64,000 bases of DNA. It comes from Methylococcales bacterium. GTDB taxonomy: Bacteria; Pseudomonadota; Gammaproteobacteria; Methylococcales; Methylomonadaceae. The notes below the pieces were generated by a model. The model saw nothing but the letters and a program-made list of their open reading frames with translations, was not told the DNA's origin and made no database searches. The stretch lies in the NCBI GenBank assembly GCA_026398895.1, contig JAPLRZ010000047.1, positions 124,001-188,000 of the forward strand. Direction: 5' to 3'. The position numbers were made by a program, and so were the translations under genes. Shown here one piece after another: positions 16,645 through 24,264 of this stretch (its first letter is position 1; every line of letters begins with the position of its first letter).

Positions 16645-16962
16645 ATGCTGATAGAGTTTTTACAAAAAGCACGAAAGTTAAACACGCCAAAGTTAAAATA
16701 TTGGCTTCATGTCCATTGCTTAGGTTTTTTGGTATTAGCAGGGTTGTATTCTAAATGGCACTACCAATATTTAATTATTACTCGCATAGAGCATCACCCA
16801 ACTTACAACCACCTTATCATTTTAGGTATCGTTATTTGTGTCTTTTATTGCAACCAAAAATATGTCCTCAAAACACGATATGAGCCTAAAATGATAGCGT
16901 TCGTGGCGAGCCTGTCGAACCACATTCACACTTCGACAGGTTTAGTACGAACGATTTTTTAA
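16645..16962 (+). CDS. Possible small membrane protein with a REP-encoded tail
   Basis: ATG 16645 follows AGGTGACA and opens a 105-codon frame. Two hydrophobic stretches (LHVHCLGFLVLAGLY and LIILGIVICVFYC) could cross the membrane. The last 25 or so residues are encoded by the REP-like element at 16880–16984, so the original C-terminus may have been lost. No family is recognised. Confidence 0.35.
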   Translation: MLIEFLQKARKLNTPKLKYWLHVHCLGFLVLAGLYSKWHYQYLIITRIEHHPTYNHLIILGIVICVFYCNQKYVLKTRYEPKMIAFVASLSNHIHTSTGLVRTIF

Positions 16963-16984
16963 CCATTTTAGACGGTTAGCTATA
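16880..16984. repeat. REP-like palindromic element, copy B
   Basis: The core is GCGTTCGTGGCGAGCCTGTC … CTTCGACAGG … GTACGAACG, with outer arms AAAATGATAG and CCATTTTAGACGGTTAGC. It supplies the 3' end of the small plus-strand frame and the stop codon of the convergent cupin gene. Confidence 0.75.
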
Positions 16985-17936
16985 TAGCTGTTCCCCCATT
17001 AGGCTGGACAAATTTGATGTCTAAACTTCTCAAGTAAGTTTGCAATCCTGCATCTTGCATAGGTAATAAATGCGCATCACTAGCCGATTCATTATAGTGC
17101 GCGTGCCAGTGACCAGGGGGCGTTATAAAGGCTGAATAGGGTTTCCAATCGACTCGAATTGGATTAATTATTTTTCCTTGAGCAGAAATTTGTGTGCCAA
17201 CCAAGGTATAACAACCTGCGTCACAATCCAAAATTAAATCCAGAGCCACTGATTGATGTCGATGCGGTAACTGCACTGCATTTTTAGGCAAGATGCCGAG
17301 CATCGCCCACAGTGTGTGTGTCACCGTTAAGGTTTGATCCATTGCTTTATTGGCAAGTAGCACACTAATACGATTTCGATTCACCTTATTCGCTTCTTGC
17401 CGCGCTTTATCCAATTCGCGTAACGAGTCTTCCGAGGTATAAAGTGTAGGTTTGAATCGTTGAATAGTCGCCTTAACCCCCAAGTAGCGTAACAGCGGTT
17501 CATCATGAACTAAGTAAAGGGTTGCATCAGTCATCGCAAAATGGCGTGTTTCCTTACTGACAGGCAATACCACAAAATCACCTGTTTTCCACGGAATATC
17601 TAAGTCATCAAACTGAGTGTGTCCACTGCCTTTGATGACATAAAATATTTGTGAGGTGGCATTAAAATGAGTGGCTAAGCTTTCTTCAGCCAGTATACGC
17701 ACGAAATTCGCACAAAGCGCGGGACTGGTGGCTGGTTTTTCGCAGCCTAATTGTTCGCTTATATCCAGTGGGATAAGTCGAGTGTCGCCTGTTTCATGCA
17801 GTTCGCTACCGAATTCTGTGTATGGAATTGGAGAGATAAATCCCGAACCAATAGGGTCTGCGGCTTGCGTATATTCATAATATAAAGCGTTTTCCAGTAA
17901 ACGCTTGAGTCGGTCTGCTTTGTCTAGCGTAGTCAT
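16980..17936 (-). CDS. Cupin-domain protein, gentisate dioxygenase-like
   Basis: The 318-residue protein contains two cupin domains. The first shows FYVIKGSGHTQFDDLDIPWKTGDFVVLP-type strands; the second has LPHRHQSVALDLIL and TPPGHWHAHYNESASD, which supply metal-binding His residues. The overall plan resembles gentisate 1,2-dioxygenase-type bicupins, but no aromatic degradation genes are nearby, so substrate and reaction are open. The stop codon lies at the edge of a REP-like element. Confidence 0.65.
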   Translation of the reverse strand: MTTLDKADRLKRLLENALYYEYTQAADPIGSGFISPIPYTEFGSELHETGDTRLIPLDISEQLGCEKPATSPALCANFVRILAEESLATHFNATSQIFYVIKGSGHTQFDDLDIPWKTGDFVVLPVSKETRHFAMTDATLYLVHDEPLLRYLGVKATIQRFKPTLYTSEDSLRELDKARQEANKVNRNRISVLLANKAMDQTLTVTHTLWAMLGILPKNAVQLPHRHQSVALDLILDCDAGCYTLVGTQISAQGKIINPIRVDWKPYSAFITPPGHWHAHYNESASDAHLLPMQDAGLQTYLRSLDIKFVQPNGGTAI

Positions 17937-18096
17937 GAAAATTGCCTCTGGGGGAAATAAGATAAATTATTTGCACACGATTTAATTCATAGACTGAGAT
18001 TCGCTTAGCCAAGTAGTGTAGGCAAACAGCTTTATCGTTTGCCTACCCTTTGCCGATAAAAAACGCTGGGCAGAAAATGTTGCCCACAAATCTAAA

Positions 18097-18429
18097 TCAA
18101 GCTGAAAAAGACGAGCCACAGCCACAAGTCGTGGTGGCATTAGGATTACGAATTACAAACTGTGAGCCAGATAAATCTTCTTTGTAGTCAATTTCTGCAC
18201 CTGTTAAATACTGAATGCTCATTGAGTCAATTAACACAGTCACGCCGCCGTTGACTACGCTAGTATCGTCTTCGTTGACTTCTTCATCAAAAGTAAAGCC
18301 GTACTGAAAACCAGAACAGCCACCACCTGACACATAGACGCGCAATTTCAGATTGTCGTTGCCTTCTTCAGCAATGAGTTCACCGACTTTTGCCGCCGCG
18401 CTGTCAGTAAAAATAATGGGATTTGACAT
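18097..18429 (-). CDS. erpA: Iron-sulfur cluster insertion protein ErpA
   Basis: The 110-residue A-type carrier transfers Fe-S clusters to target enzymes. Its three cluster-binding cysteines are C38 in [11 protein letters not shown] and C102/C104 in TTCGCGSSF. Length and the N-terminal [15 protein letters not shown] match ErpA rather than IscA or SufA. It is 64 bases downstream of argC on the same strand, a neighbourhood often seen in gammaproteobacteria. Confidence 0.93.
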   Translation of the reverse strand: MSNPIIFTDSAAAKVGELIAEEGNDNLKLRVYVSGGGCSGFQYGFTFDEEVNEDDTSVVNGGVTVLIDSMSIQYLTGAEIDYKEDLSGSQFVIRNPNATTTCGCGSSFSA

Positions 18430-18493
18430 AAAAATTCTCTATATATTTGAAATTAAAATAAAACTGGTTATTACCAAGTATTATAATCAAGAT

Positions 18494-19525
18494 TTATGGA
18501 TATAGTGCTAATATTCTTAATCCTAAGTCTTCTGGCAAATTAAATAGTAAATTCATCACTTGCACCGCTTGACCTGACGCGCCTTTGACTAAATTGTCGA
18601 TGACTGATAACACCACGATAGTGTTGCCACCTTGCGGTTGATGAATGGCAATTTGACAGTTATTGCTGCCTCTGACATCGCGGGTGCTGGGATGCGCACC
18701 TTGCGGTAAGACATCGACAAAGCTTTCGTGTTGATAGCGTTGTTCATAAAGGGCTTGAATATCGTCAACACTGGCGGTTAACTGACTGTACAAAGTCGCA
18801 TGAATGCCGCGAATCATCGGTGTTAAATGCGGTACAAACGTTAAATTGACCGATTTTCCTGCCGCTAAACTCAGACCTTGAGTAATTTCAGGCAAATGCC
18901 GATGCCCGCTGACTCCGTAGGCTTTAAAACTTTCGCCTACTTCGCTCATTAAACCAGTCAGTTCGGCTTTTCGTCCCGCGCCACTGACACCTGATTTAAC
19001 ATCGGCAATTAAATTGCTCACATTAATCAAGCCGTTTTCAAGCAGTGGTAAAAATCCCAGTTGTACGGCGGTAGGGTAACAACCTGCACAGGCAACCAAC
19101 CGCGCTTGTTTAATTGCCTCACGATGAATTTCAGGCAAACCATACACCGCTTCGGCAATTAATTCAGGGCAAGCGTGTTCCATACCATACCAATGACTCC
19201 ATTCAGCCGCATCTTTTAAACGAAAATCTGCCGATAAGTCGATGACTTTTACGCCACACGCCAATAATTGTTCTGCCATTAACATCGCCGTGCCGTTGGG
19301 GGTAGCAAAAAATACCACATCACAGTGGGCTAAGGTTTCCAACTCTGGTGCGGTAAACAGTATATTGATAACACCGCGTAAACTCGGATAGACTGCATCC
19401 ACTCGCGTTCCTGCATCAGCGCGTGAAGTTACCACAGCAACCTCTACTTCTGGATGCAATGCTAAAATCCGCAACAGCTCAACACCCGTATAACCTGTTC
19501 CTCCCACAATACCTGCACGAATCAT
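18494..19525 (-). CDS. argC: N-acetyl-gamma-glutamyl-phosphate reductase
   Basis: ArgC catalyses the NADPH-dependent third step of arginine synthesis. The 343-residue protein begins with the dinucleotide-binding [17 protein letters not shown], has active-site C149 in [13 protein letters not shown], and the [20 protein letters not shown] segment of the long-form family. The start ATG 19525 gives the expected N-terminus. Confidence 0.95.
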   Translation of the reverse strand: MIRAGIVGGTGYTGVELLRILALHPEVEVAVVTSRADAGTRVDAVYPSLRGVINILFTAPELETLAHCDVVFFATPNGTAMLMAEQLLACGVKVIDLSADFRLKDAAEWSHWYGMEHACPELIAEAVYGLPEIHREAIKQARLVACAGCYPTAVQLGFLPLLENGLINVSNLIADVKSGVSGAGRKAELTGLMSEVGESFKAYGVSGHRHLPEITQGLSLAAGKSVNLTFVPHLTPMIRGIHATLYSQLTASVDDIQALYEQRYQHESFVDVLPQGAHPSTRDVRGSNNCQIAIHQPQGGNTIVVLSVIDNLVKGASGQAVQVMNLLFNLPEDLGLRILALYP

Positions 19526-19625
19526 TTTTTATCCTATTAAAAGTTTTAGTCGATGTGTTGGGTTACGGGGTTATCGAGACTGTAAAAGTATGTAACGCCC
19601 AAAACAGTGTAAAACACATTCTGTG

Positions 19626-19649
19626 AAATGGTCAAAAAAACGACCATTT
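19626..19649. terminator. AAATGGTC/GACCATTT hairpin upstream of argC
   Basis: A perfect 8-bp stem with an A-rich loop, followed on the plus strand by TTTC. It could insulate argC from transcription coming from the decayed IS to the right. Confidence 0.4.
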
Positions 19650-19674
19650 TTCTAATATAACGCTCCTACAAACA

Positions 19675-20045
19675 AAAAATAGGGCTAGAAAGCCCTGTTT
19701 TTAAGCATATCCAACCGTTTTTAGCGTATTTCCTGAACGCTGGATACAATAAATCCCTCAGCGCATCAACACCAAGAATGTTTAGTACCCGCGTGTTGTG
19801 TAAGCCAAGACCATTAAACGTGTTCTTCACTGCATTTTTCTAAACCACGCATCAAGAAATGATTGATTCCCGCACGGTGTTTGAGTGTGCCGAAGCCTGT
19901 CATGAGCTTGTCGAATGAGGCTGTTCGACCAGTGCGCCGCGCTGTTTCATGATAGCAGGGTTTTGTTTCATGCGTTCTTTGTGACGTTCAACCAACGCTT
20001 CATGTTCCCAGTTTGTGACTAAAAAGTTGAGTGATGATATTTGTA
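19675..20045 (-). pseudogene. IS1182-type transposase remnant
   Basis: Minus-strand frames give HKERMKQNPAIMKQRGALVE, then GTLKHRAGINHFLMRGLEKC, then TRVLNILGVDALRDLLYPAF. In that order they match the C-terminal part of IS1182-like transposases (VEHPFGTLKH…HFL.R.LEK…TRVLNIL). Frameshifts, and a REP-like fragment (GAGCTTGTCGAA) at the VEHPFG position, break the frame. Only the 3' part survives. Confidence 0.65.
19681..19702 (+). terminator. Hairpin with T-tract at the end of the transposase remnant
   Basis: AGGGCT, four loop bases, AGCCCT, then GTTTTT. An A-run lies on the other side, so it may work in both directions. Confidence 0.5.
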
Positions 20046-20072
20046 TCATCAACTCAACTAGATAGGCGATGA

Positions 20073-20100
20073 TGGAGTCCAAAACAGGTTTTGGACTCCA
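20073..20100. repeat. Palindrome of the GGAGT…ACTCC family
   Basis: Arms TGGAGTCCAAAAC and GTTTTGGACTCCA pair perfectly over a two-base loop. Similar palindromes with GGAGT/ACTCC ends occur at 24091–24112, 41062–41082 and 56613–56640. Confidence 0.6.
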
Positions 20101-20119
20101 TGCCAAAAAAGACAGTGTG

Positions 20120-20195
20120 ATAGGATGTACTGAGGTACGAAGCACATCATTTATGTCAACTCCAACGAGCGCGTTCGTACCTCAGCACATCCTAT
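20120..20195. repeat. 76-bp inverted repeat downstream of the RiPP-like operon
   Basis: A 22-base left arm (20120–20141, starting ATAGGATGTACTGAGG) pairs with 20174–20195 with a single mismatch, around a 32-base loop. It lies about 80 bases after the last gene of the RiPP-like operon. It could be an operon terminator, a small non-autonomous element, or a structured RNA; no T-tract follows. Confidence 0.6.
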
Positions 20196-20275
20196 GATTC
20201 GCCCATCTTATCGCGTTATCGTGTGCAAGGCATAATCAGAGGGCAAGCAAAAAGACACTTATCCTTCCTACCTGA

Positions 20276-20581
20276 CTACGCGCTCAAACAAATAACCCTT
20301 TTCCACTGCATATCTTTCAGAAATTCCATGATGTCGCTTTTTAAAGTCATAGCATCAACCTCATACTCTGTTTGCAATTTTTGATATATGTCATCAACCT
20401 TAATTCCAGCAGATATGGTTTCCATTATTTCTTTAGCCGTTGCAGCTAGATAAAAAGTCTCTAAATTGTCATTCATAACAATTAAAAAATCAGTACCATC
20501 AAGTCGTGCTTTTCGATAACAGGGCTGAACAGTTAAGTGTTGATATTTTCCATAAATGGAATCTATATAATTCATGCACAT
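20276..20581 (-). CDS. PqqD-like peptide-chaperone (RRE) protein
   Basis: The 101-residue protein shows the PqqD fold pattern: DNLETFYLAATAKEIMETIS, then GIKVDDIYQKLQTEY, then LKSDIMEFLKDMQW. PqqD proteins are RiPP recognition elements that hold a precursor's leader and deliver it to a radical SAM enzyme. The start overlaps the end of the second precursor-like gene by ten bases, so it is translated with it; a second ATG two codons on is also possible. It is the last gene of the five-gene operon and the strongest indicator that the two small Ala-rich peptides are substrates. Confidence 0.8.
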   Translation of the reverse strand: MCMNYIDSIYGKYQHLTVQPCYRKARLDGTDFLIVMNDNLETFYLAATAKEIMETISAGIKVDDIYQKLQTEYEVDAMTLKSDIMEFLKDMQWKRVICLSA

Positions 20582-20778
20582 AATCCTGTGATTTCTTGAC
20601 TGGCAATACTCCTGCGTAGGTTAGATATATCACCTAGTGCTTTGGCTGTTGCAACCGCCCCTACAGCCGCGCCCACAACAGCCGCCGCTGCCGTGGCAGC
20701 AGAAAAAAATGCTAATGGCACAGCCTCATTAGGAATCATGTCTGTTCTGACTTTTGGAGAAACATATTCTTTACGCAT
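20572..20778 (-). CDS. Ala-rich RiPP precursor-like peptide 2
   Basis: ATG 20778 follows AGGTGA by six bases and gives 68 residues. The leader begins MRKEYVSPKV, close to MKKKIYTKPI of peptide 1, both with a Y-x-x-P motif like those bound by RiPP recognition elements. Residues 20–48 form an Ala/Val/Gly-rich hydrophobic block (FFSAATAAAAVVGAAVG), and the tail ends SQEITGLCA with the only Cys. The start lies inside the end of peptide 1 and the end overlaps the PqqD-like gene. The hydrophobic block is the likely modified core; cleavage site and modification are unknown. Confidence 0.65.
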   Translation of the reverse strand: MRKEYVSPKVRTDMIPNEAVPLAFFSAATAAAAVVGAAVGAVATAKALGDISNLRRSIASQEITGLCA

Positions 20779-20971
20779 TTGATTCACCTATAATTTGCCG
20801 ACTTGAATTTAATTTAGTTGCCATCATACTATCGATGCCAACCATTTTACCTACAGCAACAGAAGCGGCGGCGGCTGCCGCACTTGCTAGACCTATGGCT
20901 AAAACAGTTGGTAAACCAGTATTAGCATTGTTACTTATTGCAATTGGTTTTGTATAAATCTTCTTTTTCAT
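20771..20971 (-). CDS. Ala-rich RiPP precursor-like peptide 1
   Basis: ATG 20971 has AGGA eight bases upstream and gives 66 residues. After the leader MKKKIYTKPIAISNNANTG comes the hydrophobic block LPTVLAIGLASAAAAAASVA, then a polar tail ending SSRQIIGESNA. It has no Cys, Ser-rich core or Trp/Lys pair, which argues against sactipeptide- or streptide-type crosslinks; epimerisation or C-H chemistry on Ala/Val would fit better. It begins five bases after the radical SAM stop. Similarity to peptide 2 in leader, core composition and tail suggests duplication. Confidence 0.65.
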   Translation of the reverse strand: MKKKIYTKPIAISNNANTGLPTVLAIGLASAAAAAASVAVGKMVGIDSMMATKLNSSRQIIGESNA

Positions 20972-20976
20972 AATCC

Positions 20977-22019
20977 TCATCCTAATTTTATGTCTAGGTC
21001 TTGATGGTTTTTGTGAATTGGATGAATACCAAATTCGTCCAACTCAGCAATGTATTTAGTAACAATCTCATGATCCCAGCAATTGCTTCCGAGATTACGC
21101 CAAATATCGGTGATATTGTCTTGTAAAACATTACCAATAGTGAACGGCATAGTACAATCCATCCTAACATCACCATTAGGTCTAATCACAACCGCAGAAT
21201 TTGGCAGATTTTTCTTTCTATTGATGTCCATCATTAAATCACTGCTAGTCAATATATCGATTTTGCCTCTGTATTGGCATTGGCTTTGTTCAATGATGCA
21301 ATACAATTCATGCAAAAATTCTTCTTCATTAGAGAATAACCCTTTGTTAGCAACCGCCCTTCCGCTAAGCATAACACTACCGCAAACAATGGATGACGCG
21401 CCTAATTTATAAGCTAAATCAATCATTTCTGGCAGTCTACTCAAATTATCTGGTGTTACTGCATGAGCAATGCGTAAAGGAAAACCTGCACCTGAAAACA
21501 AATAAGCGGCATTAACCGCTTTATCCCAACTGCCAATTTTCCCTCTAAATTCATCATGCGCGGCTTCTAATACATCATCAATAGAAACCTGAACCCAGTA
21601 AAAATTGTATTTTTTAAATTTCTTAACGATTTCTTTAGTAACCAGTAAACCATTGGTAATCAGAACAAAGCCTGTTCCATCTTCATGTAATGGATCCATG
21701 ATTTCAAAAATGCCATCTCCCAATAATAAAGGTTCACCCCCCCTGAAATAATACATTGAAAAATTCCACCTTCTTTGATGACACAATCAACTAATTGTTT
21801 CCAATCAGTAAGCGTCATTTCATCCTTACTGTGACTTTCACCAGAAGCGTTGTAACAATGTTTACAATACAAGCCACATTTAGAGGTTATTTCAAACTGC
21901 AAACCCAAAGGCATAAAAAAAGATTTTGGGTATAAGCCTTGTTCTTGCTCATGTCTTATTCGATTGATATGTTCTTGGGCGCATTCCGCCTGTTGTGTTA
22001 GTAATCGGTGTTGTTTCAT
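20977..22019 (-). pseudogene. Radical SAM maturase interrupted at a poly-G tract
   Basis: Two frames together make one radical SAM protein. The first (22019 to about 21740) carries the cluster motif C48-x3-C52-x2-C55 (SKCGLYCKHCYN). It reads up to ISGG, then shifts at a run of seven G on the minus strand (plus 21737–21743). The second frame continues GGEPLLLGDGIFEI through to 20977, with a partial SPASM-like end (IRPNGDVRMDCTMPFTIGNV). Five or eight G would restore one frame. The gene overlaps the YkgJ-like gene and is five bases from precursor peptide 1. The shift may be a phase-variable switch, a recent mutation or a read error. Confidence 0.75.
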
Positions 22020-22294
22020 TGCGTACCATTCTCCTTTTTCAAATTTTGTAATTGCTCACAGTACACGACTGACAGCTTGTCATAATCTTCTAGTGAAATC
22101 TGATCCTTAAGCATTTCATATAAAGCATCGTACTGACATAAATCAGGTCTATTTTCATAAATAGAACATTGGTCATTCACTAAATACTTACATACGCCAT
22201 TGGTTTGGAGATGTCTCAATCCCTCCACCAAATGAATATGGCGACAACATTCCCCACAACTTACGCAATTAAACTGTTTTGATTCACAAGTCAT
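22016..22294 (-). CDS. YkgJ-type cysteine-cluster protein
   Basis: The 92-residue protein has eight cysteines, most in a cluster, C10-x2-C13-x2-CC, followed by C35, C43 and C53. This is the YkgJ (zinc/iron-chelating) arrangement. It heads the RiPP-like operon and overlaps the radical SAM start. YkgJ proteins have no settled function; in this setting it might bind a metal needed by the maturase or by the product, which is inference. Confidence 0.75.
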   Translation of the reverse strand: MTCESKQFNCVSCGECCRHIHLVEGLRHLQTNGVCKYLVNDQCSIYENRPDLCQYDALYEMLKDQISLEDYDKLSVVYCEQLQNLKKENGTQ

Positions 22295-22411
22295 AACAAC
22301 AGTTACTCGCTTTTATGAAAACACCAATTTTGAGTAGACAAATTCTAAACTCTTACCAAACCTGCTACAATCAAGCCCAACTTGTTGTTTTATCGGTGGG
22401 AGATGGTATTA

Positions 22412-22768
22412 ATGTCGGTACATGAAAAAATTAGATTGATCAGGGAAGCCAAGGGATTGACACAAGAACAAATTGCTGAACAATTGAATATGTCGGTGAA
22501 TGGTTATGGTGATATAGAACGTGGTGTTAGCGATATAAAACTATCAAAATTACAAAAAGTTTCCGAACTACTAGATATTAAATTATCGGAATTGTTTGAA
22601 TTAAACGAAAAAGGAATTTTAAATATAGCTTACAAAAAGAATACAACTAACTGGTATATAGGCACATCCGCCACCGAATTGGAAAAGCAACTTATTATTA
22701 GTGAATCACAAAGCAAAGAAATTGCGTATTTAAAAGAAATTATTGAGTTAATGAAGAATAGCAAGTAG
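22412..22768 (+). CDS. Xre-type transcriptional regulator
   Basis: ATG 22412 follows GGGAG by nine bases and gives 118 residues; an ATG at 22403 is the alternative. An HTH-3 domain covers residues 1–60 (IRLIREAKGLTQEQIAEQLN, then VNGYGDIERG). A C-terminal helix of about 30 residues (ELEKQLIISESQSKEIAYLK) looks like a coiled-coil oligomerisation part. It diverges from the RiPP-like operon across a 117-base gap and is a good candidate for its repressor. The stop lies within a REP element. Confidence 0.8.
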   Translation: MSVHEKIRLIREAKGLTQEQIAEQLNMSVNGYGDIERGVSDIKLSKLQKVSELLDIKLSELFELNEKGILNIAYKKNTTNWYIGTSATELEKQLIISESQSKEIAYLKEIIELMKNSK

Positions 22769-22850
22769 CCCGTATGGAGCTTGCGAAATGCGGGGCTTTT
22801 CGTGATGCCACCACTGTTCCCCGTGTTCCGCTACGCTCCACACGGGCTAC
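22765..22850. repeat. REP element
   Basis: The ends GTAGCCCGTATGGAGC and GCTCCACACGGGCTAC are complementary at 15 of 16 positions, with a GC-rich middle. This is a widespread gammaproteobacterial intergenic palindrome. It overlaps the end of the Xre gene and may act as its terminator. Confidence 0.75.
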
Positions 22851-22961
22851 ACTATTGAAATAGTTTTTTGCCCAACAACCGCAACCTGTAATAGCTTGCG
22901 TATTGCATAACGATACTTGTGTCATATTTGTATGAATAACACAGATTCTACGCACTTGTTT

Positions 22962-23933
22962 CTAACTATTAGCTAAACCCTGTTCATTAAACAGCCCTTC
23001 AAACAATACTGAACTTAAATAGCGTTCACCCGAATCAGGCAAAATCACCACAATGGTTTTACCCGCATACTCAGGACGTTTTGCCAAACGCACAGCAACC
23101 GCCGCACCACAAGAAATACCCGATAAAATACCTTCTTCACTGGCTAAGCGGCGGGCGTATTCAATAGCTTCGTCGTTGCTGACTTGTTCGATTAAATCCA
23201 CCAACGATAAATCCAACACAGCGGGAACAAAACCCGCGCCTATGCCTTGAATTTTATGAGGCGCGGGGTTTATCGGTACACCTGCGCGAAATTGTGTCAG
23301 AACTGGACTGGCTTCTGGTTCGACGGCAACAGAAATAATCGCTTTGCCTTGCTGTTGTTTAATATAACGCGATATGCCTGTAATCGTGCCGCCTGTGCCT
23401 ACGCCTGACACTAATACATCAATTTGCCCGTCGGTGTCGCGCCAAATTTCAGGGCCTGTAGTGTCAAAATGAATGGCTGGATTGGCTGGATTTTTAAACT
23501 GTTGCAATAAAACATAACGGTTTGGTTCTGACGCGGCGATTTCTTCGGCTTTGGCAATTGCGCCGTTCATGCCTTTCGCGCCTTCGGTGAGAATGAGTTT
23601 CGCGCCAAAGGTCGCCAATAATTTACGGCGTTCAATACTCATGGTTTCTGGCATGGTCAGTGTCAACGGAATACCTTTTGCCGCCGCCACAAACGCTAAG
23701 GCAATGCCCGTATTACCGCTAGTGGGTTCTATAAGTTCTTTGCCTACGCCCAACAAACCACGCTGTTCTGCAGCGGCTATCATCGCCGCACCAATACGGC
23801 ATTTGACTGAATAAGCAGGATTACGCCCTTCAATTTTTGCCAGAATAGTGGCAGGGGCATTGTCAGTAATTCGATTTAATTTAACGAGCGGGGTGTTGCC
23901 AATACTCAGGGCATTATTCGCATAAAAACTCAT
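22962..23933 (-). CDS. cysK: Cysteine synthase A (O-acetylserine sulfhydrylase)
   Basis: The PLP enzyme makes cysteine from O-acetylserine and sulfide. ATG 23933 gives 323 residues and begins directly with the family N-terminus ([15 protein letters not shown]); the longer frame to 24017 runs into a REP-like element. PLP-binding K44 is in [20 protein letters not shown] binds the substrate, and [16 protein letters not shown] binds phosphate. CysK rather than CysM is favoured by the sequence type, but the distinction is not certain. Confidence 0.88.
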   Translation of the reverse strand: MSFYANNALSIGNTPLVKLNRITDNAPATILAKIEGRNPAYSVKCRIGAAMIAAAEQRGLLGVGKELIEPTSGNTGIALAFVAAAKGIPLTLTMPETMSIERRKLLATFGAKLILTEGAKGMNGAIAKAEEIAASEPNRYVLLQQFKNPANPAIHFDTTGPEIWRDTDGQIDVLVSGVGTGGTITGISRYIKQQQGKAIISVAVEPEASPVLTQFRAGVPINPAPHKIQGIGAGFVPAVLDLSLVDLIEQVSNDEAIEYARRLASEEGILSGISCGAAVAVRLAKRPEYAGKTIVVILPDSGERYLSSVLFEGLFNEQGLANS

Positions 23934-23964
23934 GATTGCGTGTCCTCTTGCTGGATTGATTAAA

Positions 23965-24079
23965 TATAATAAAACCGTTCGTGGTGAGCTTGTCGAACCA
24001 CATTCACGCTTCGACAAGGCTCTCCTGAAGTATCGAAGGACTCAGCACGAACGGCATCATTTTATTATGTGTTAGCTCT
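23965..24079. repeat. REP-like palindromic element, copy C
   Basis: Core AACCGTTCGTGGTGAGCTTG … CTTCGACAAGGC … CAGCACGAACGG, with outer arms containing AATAAAA and TTTTATT and ending GTTAGCTCTA. This copy has about a dozen extra bases in the right half compared with copy D. Confidence 0.75.
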
Positions 24080-24090
24080 AGCCGTTGTGC

Positions 24091-24112
24091 GTGCAAGCAA
24101 AGCTTGCACTCC
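24091..24112. repeat. Short palindrome of the GGAGTGCAAGC family
   Basis: GTGCAAGC, AAA, GCTTGCAC, then TCC. It is one member of the dispersed palindromes with ACTCC ends seen elsewhere in the window. Confidence 0.5.
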
Positions 24113-24264
24113 TTGAACCCTCTTAAAGAAAATAACGATAACATAGAATCGATATTTTTAGATGATGGTATCTAACAATTAAATACGCGGTGTTCACTGG
24201 AATGTCACCAACACAGCCTATAATGGTGACATCGTCAACGACCTGACATAACGGAGTCAAAAAA

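Noticed and set aside
20754-20957. Plus-strand Ala-rich frame opposite precursor peptide 1
   Set aside because: It is the complement of the GC-rich Ala codons of the minus-strand peptide and has no ribosome site.
23934-24017. N-terminal extension of cysK
   Set aside because: It is encoded by a REP-like element and the conserved CysK N-terminus starts at 23933.
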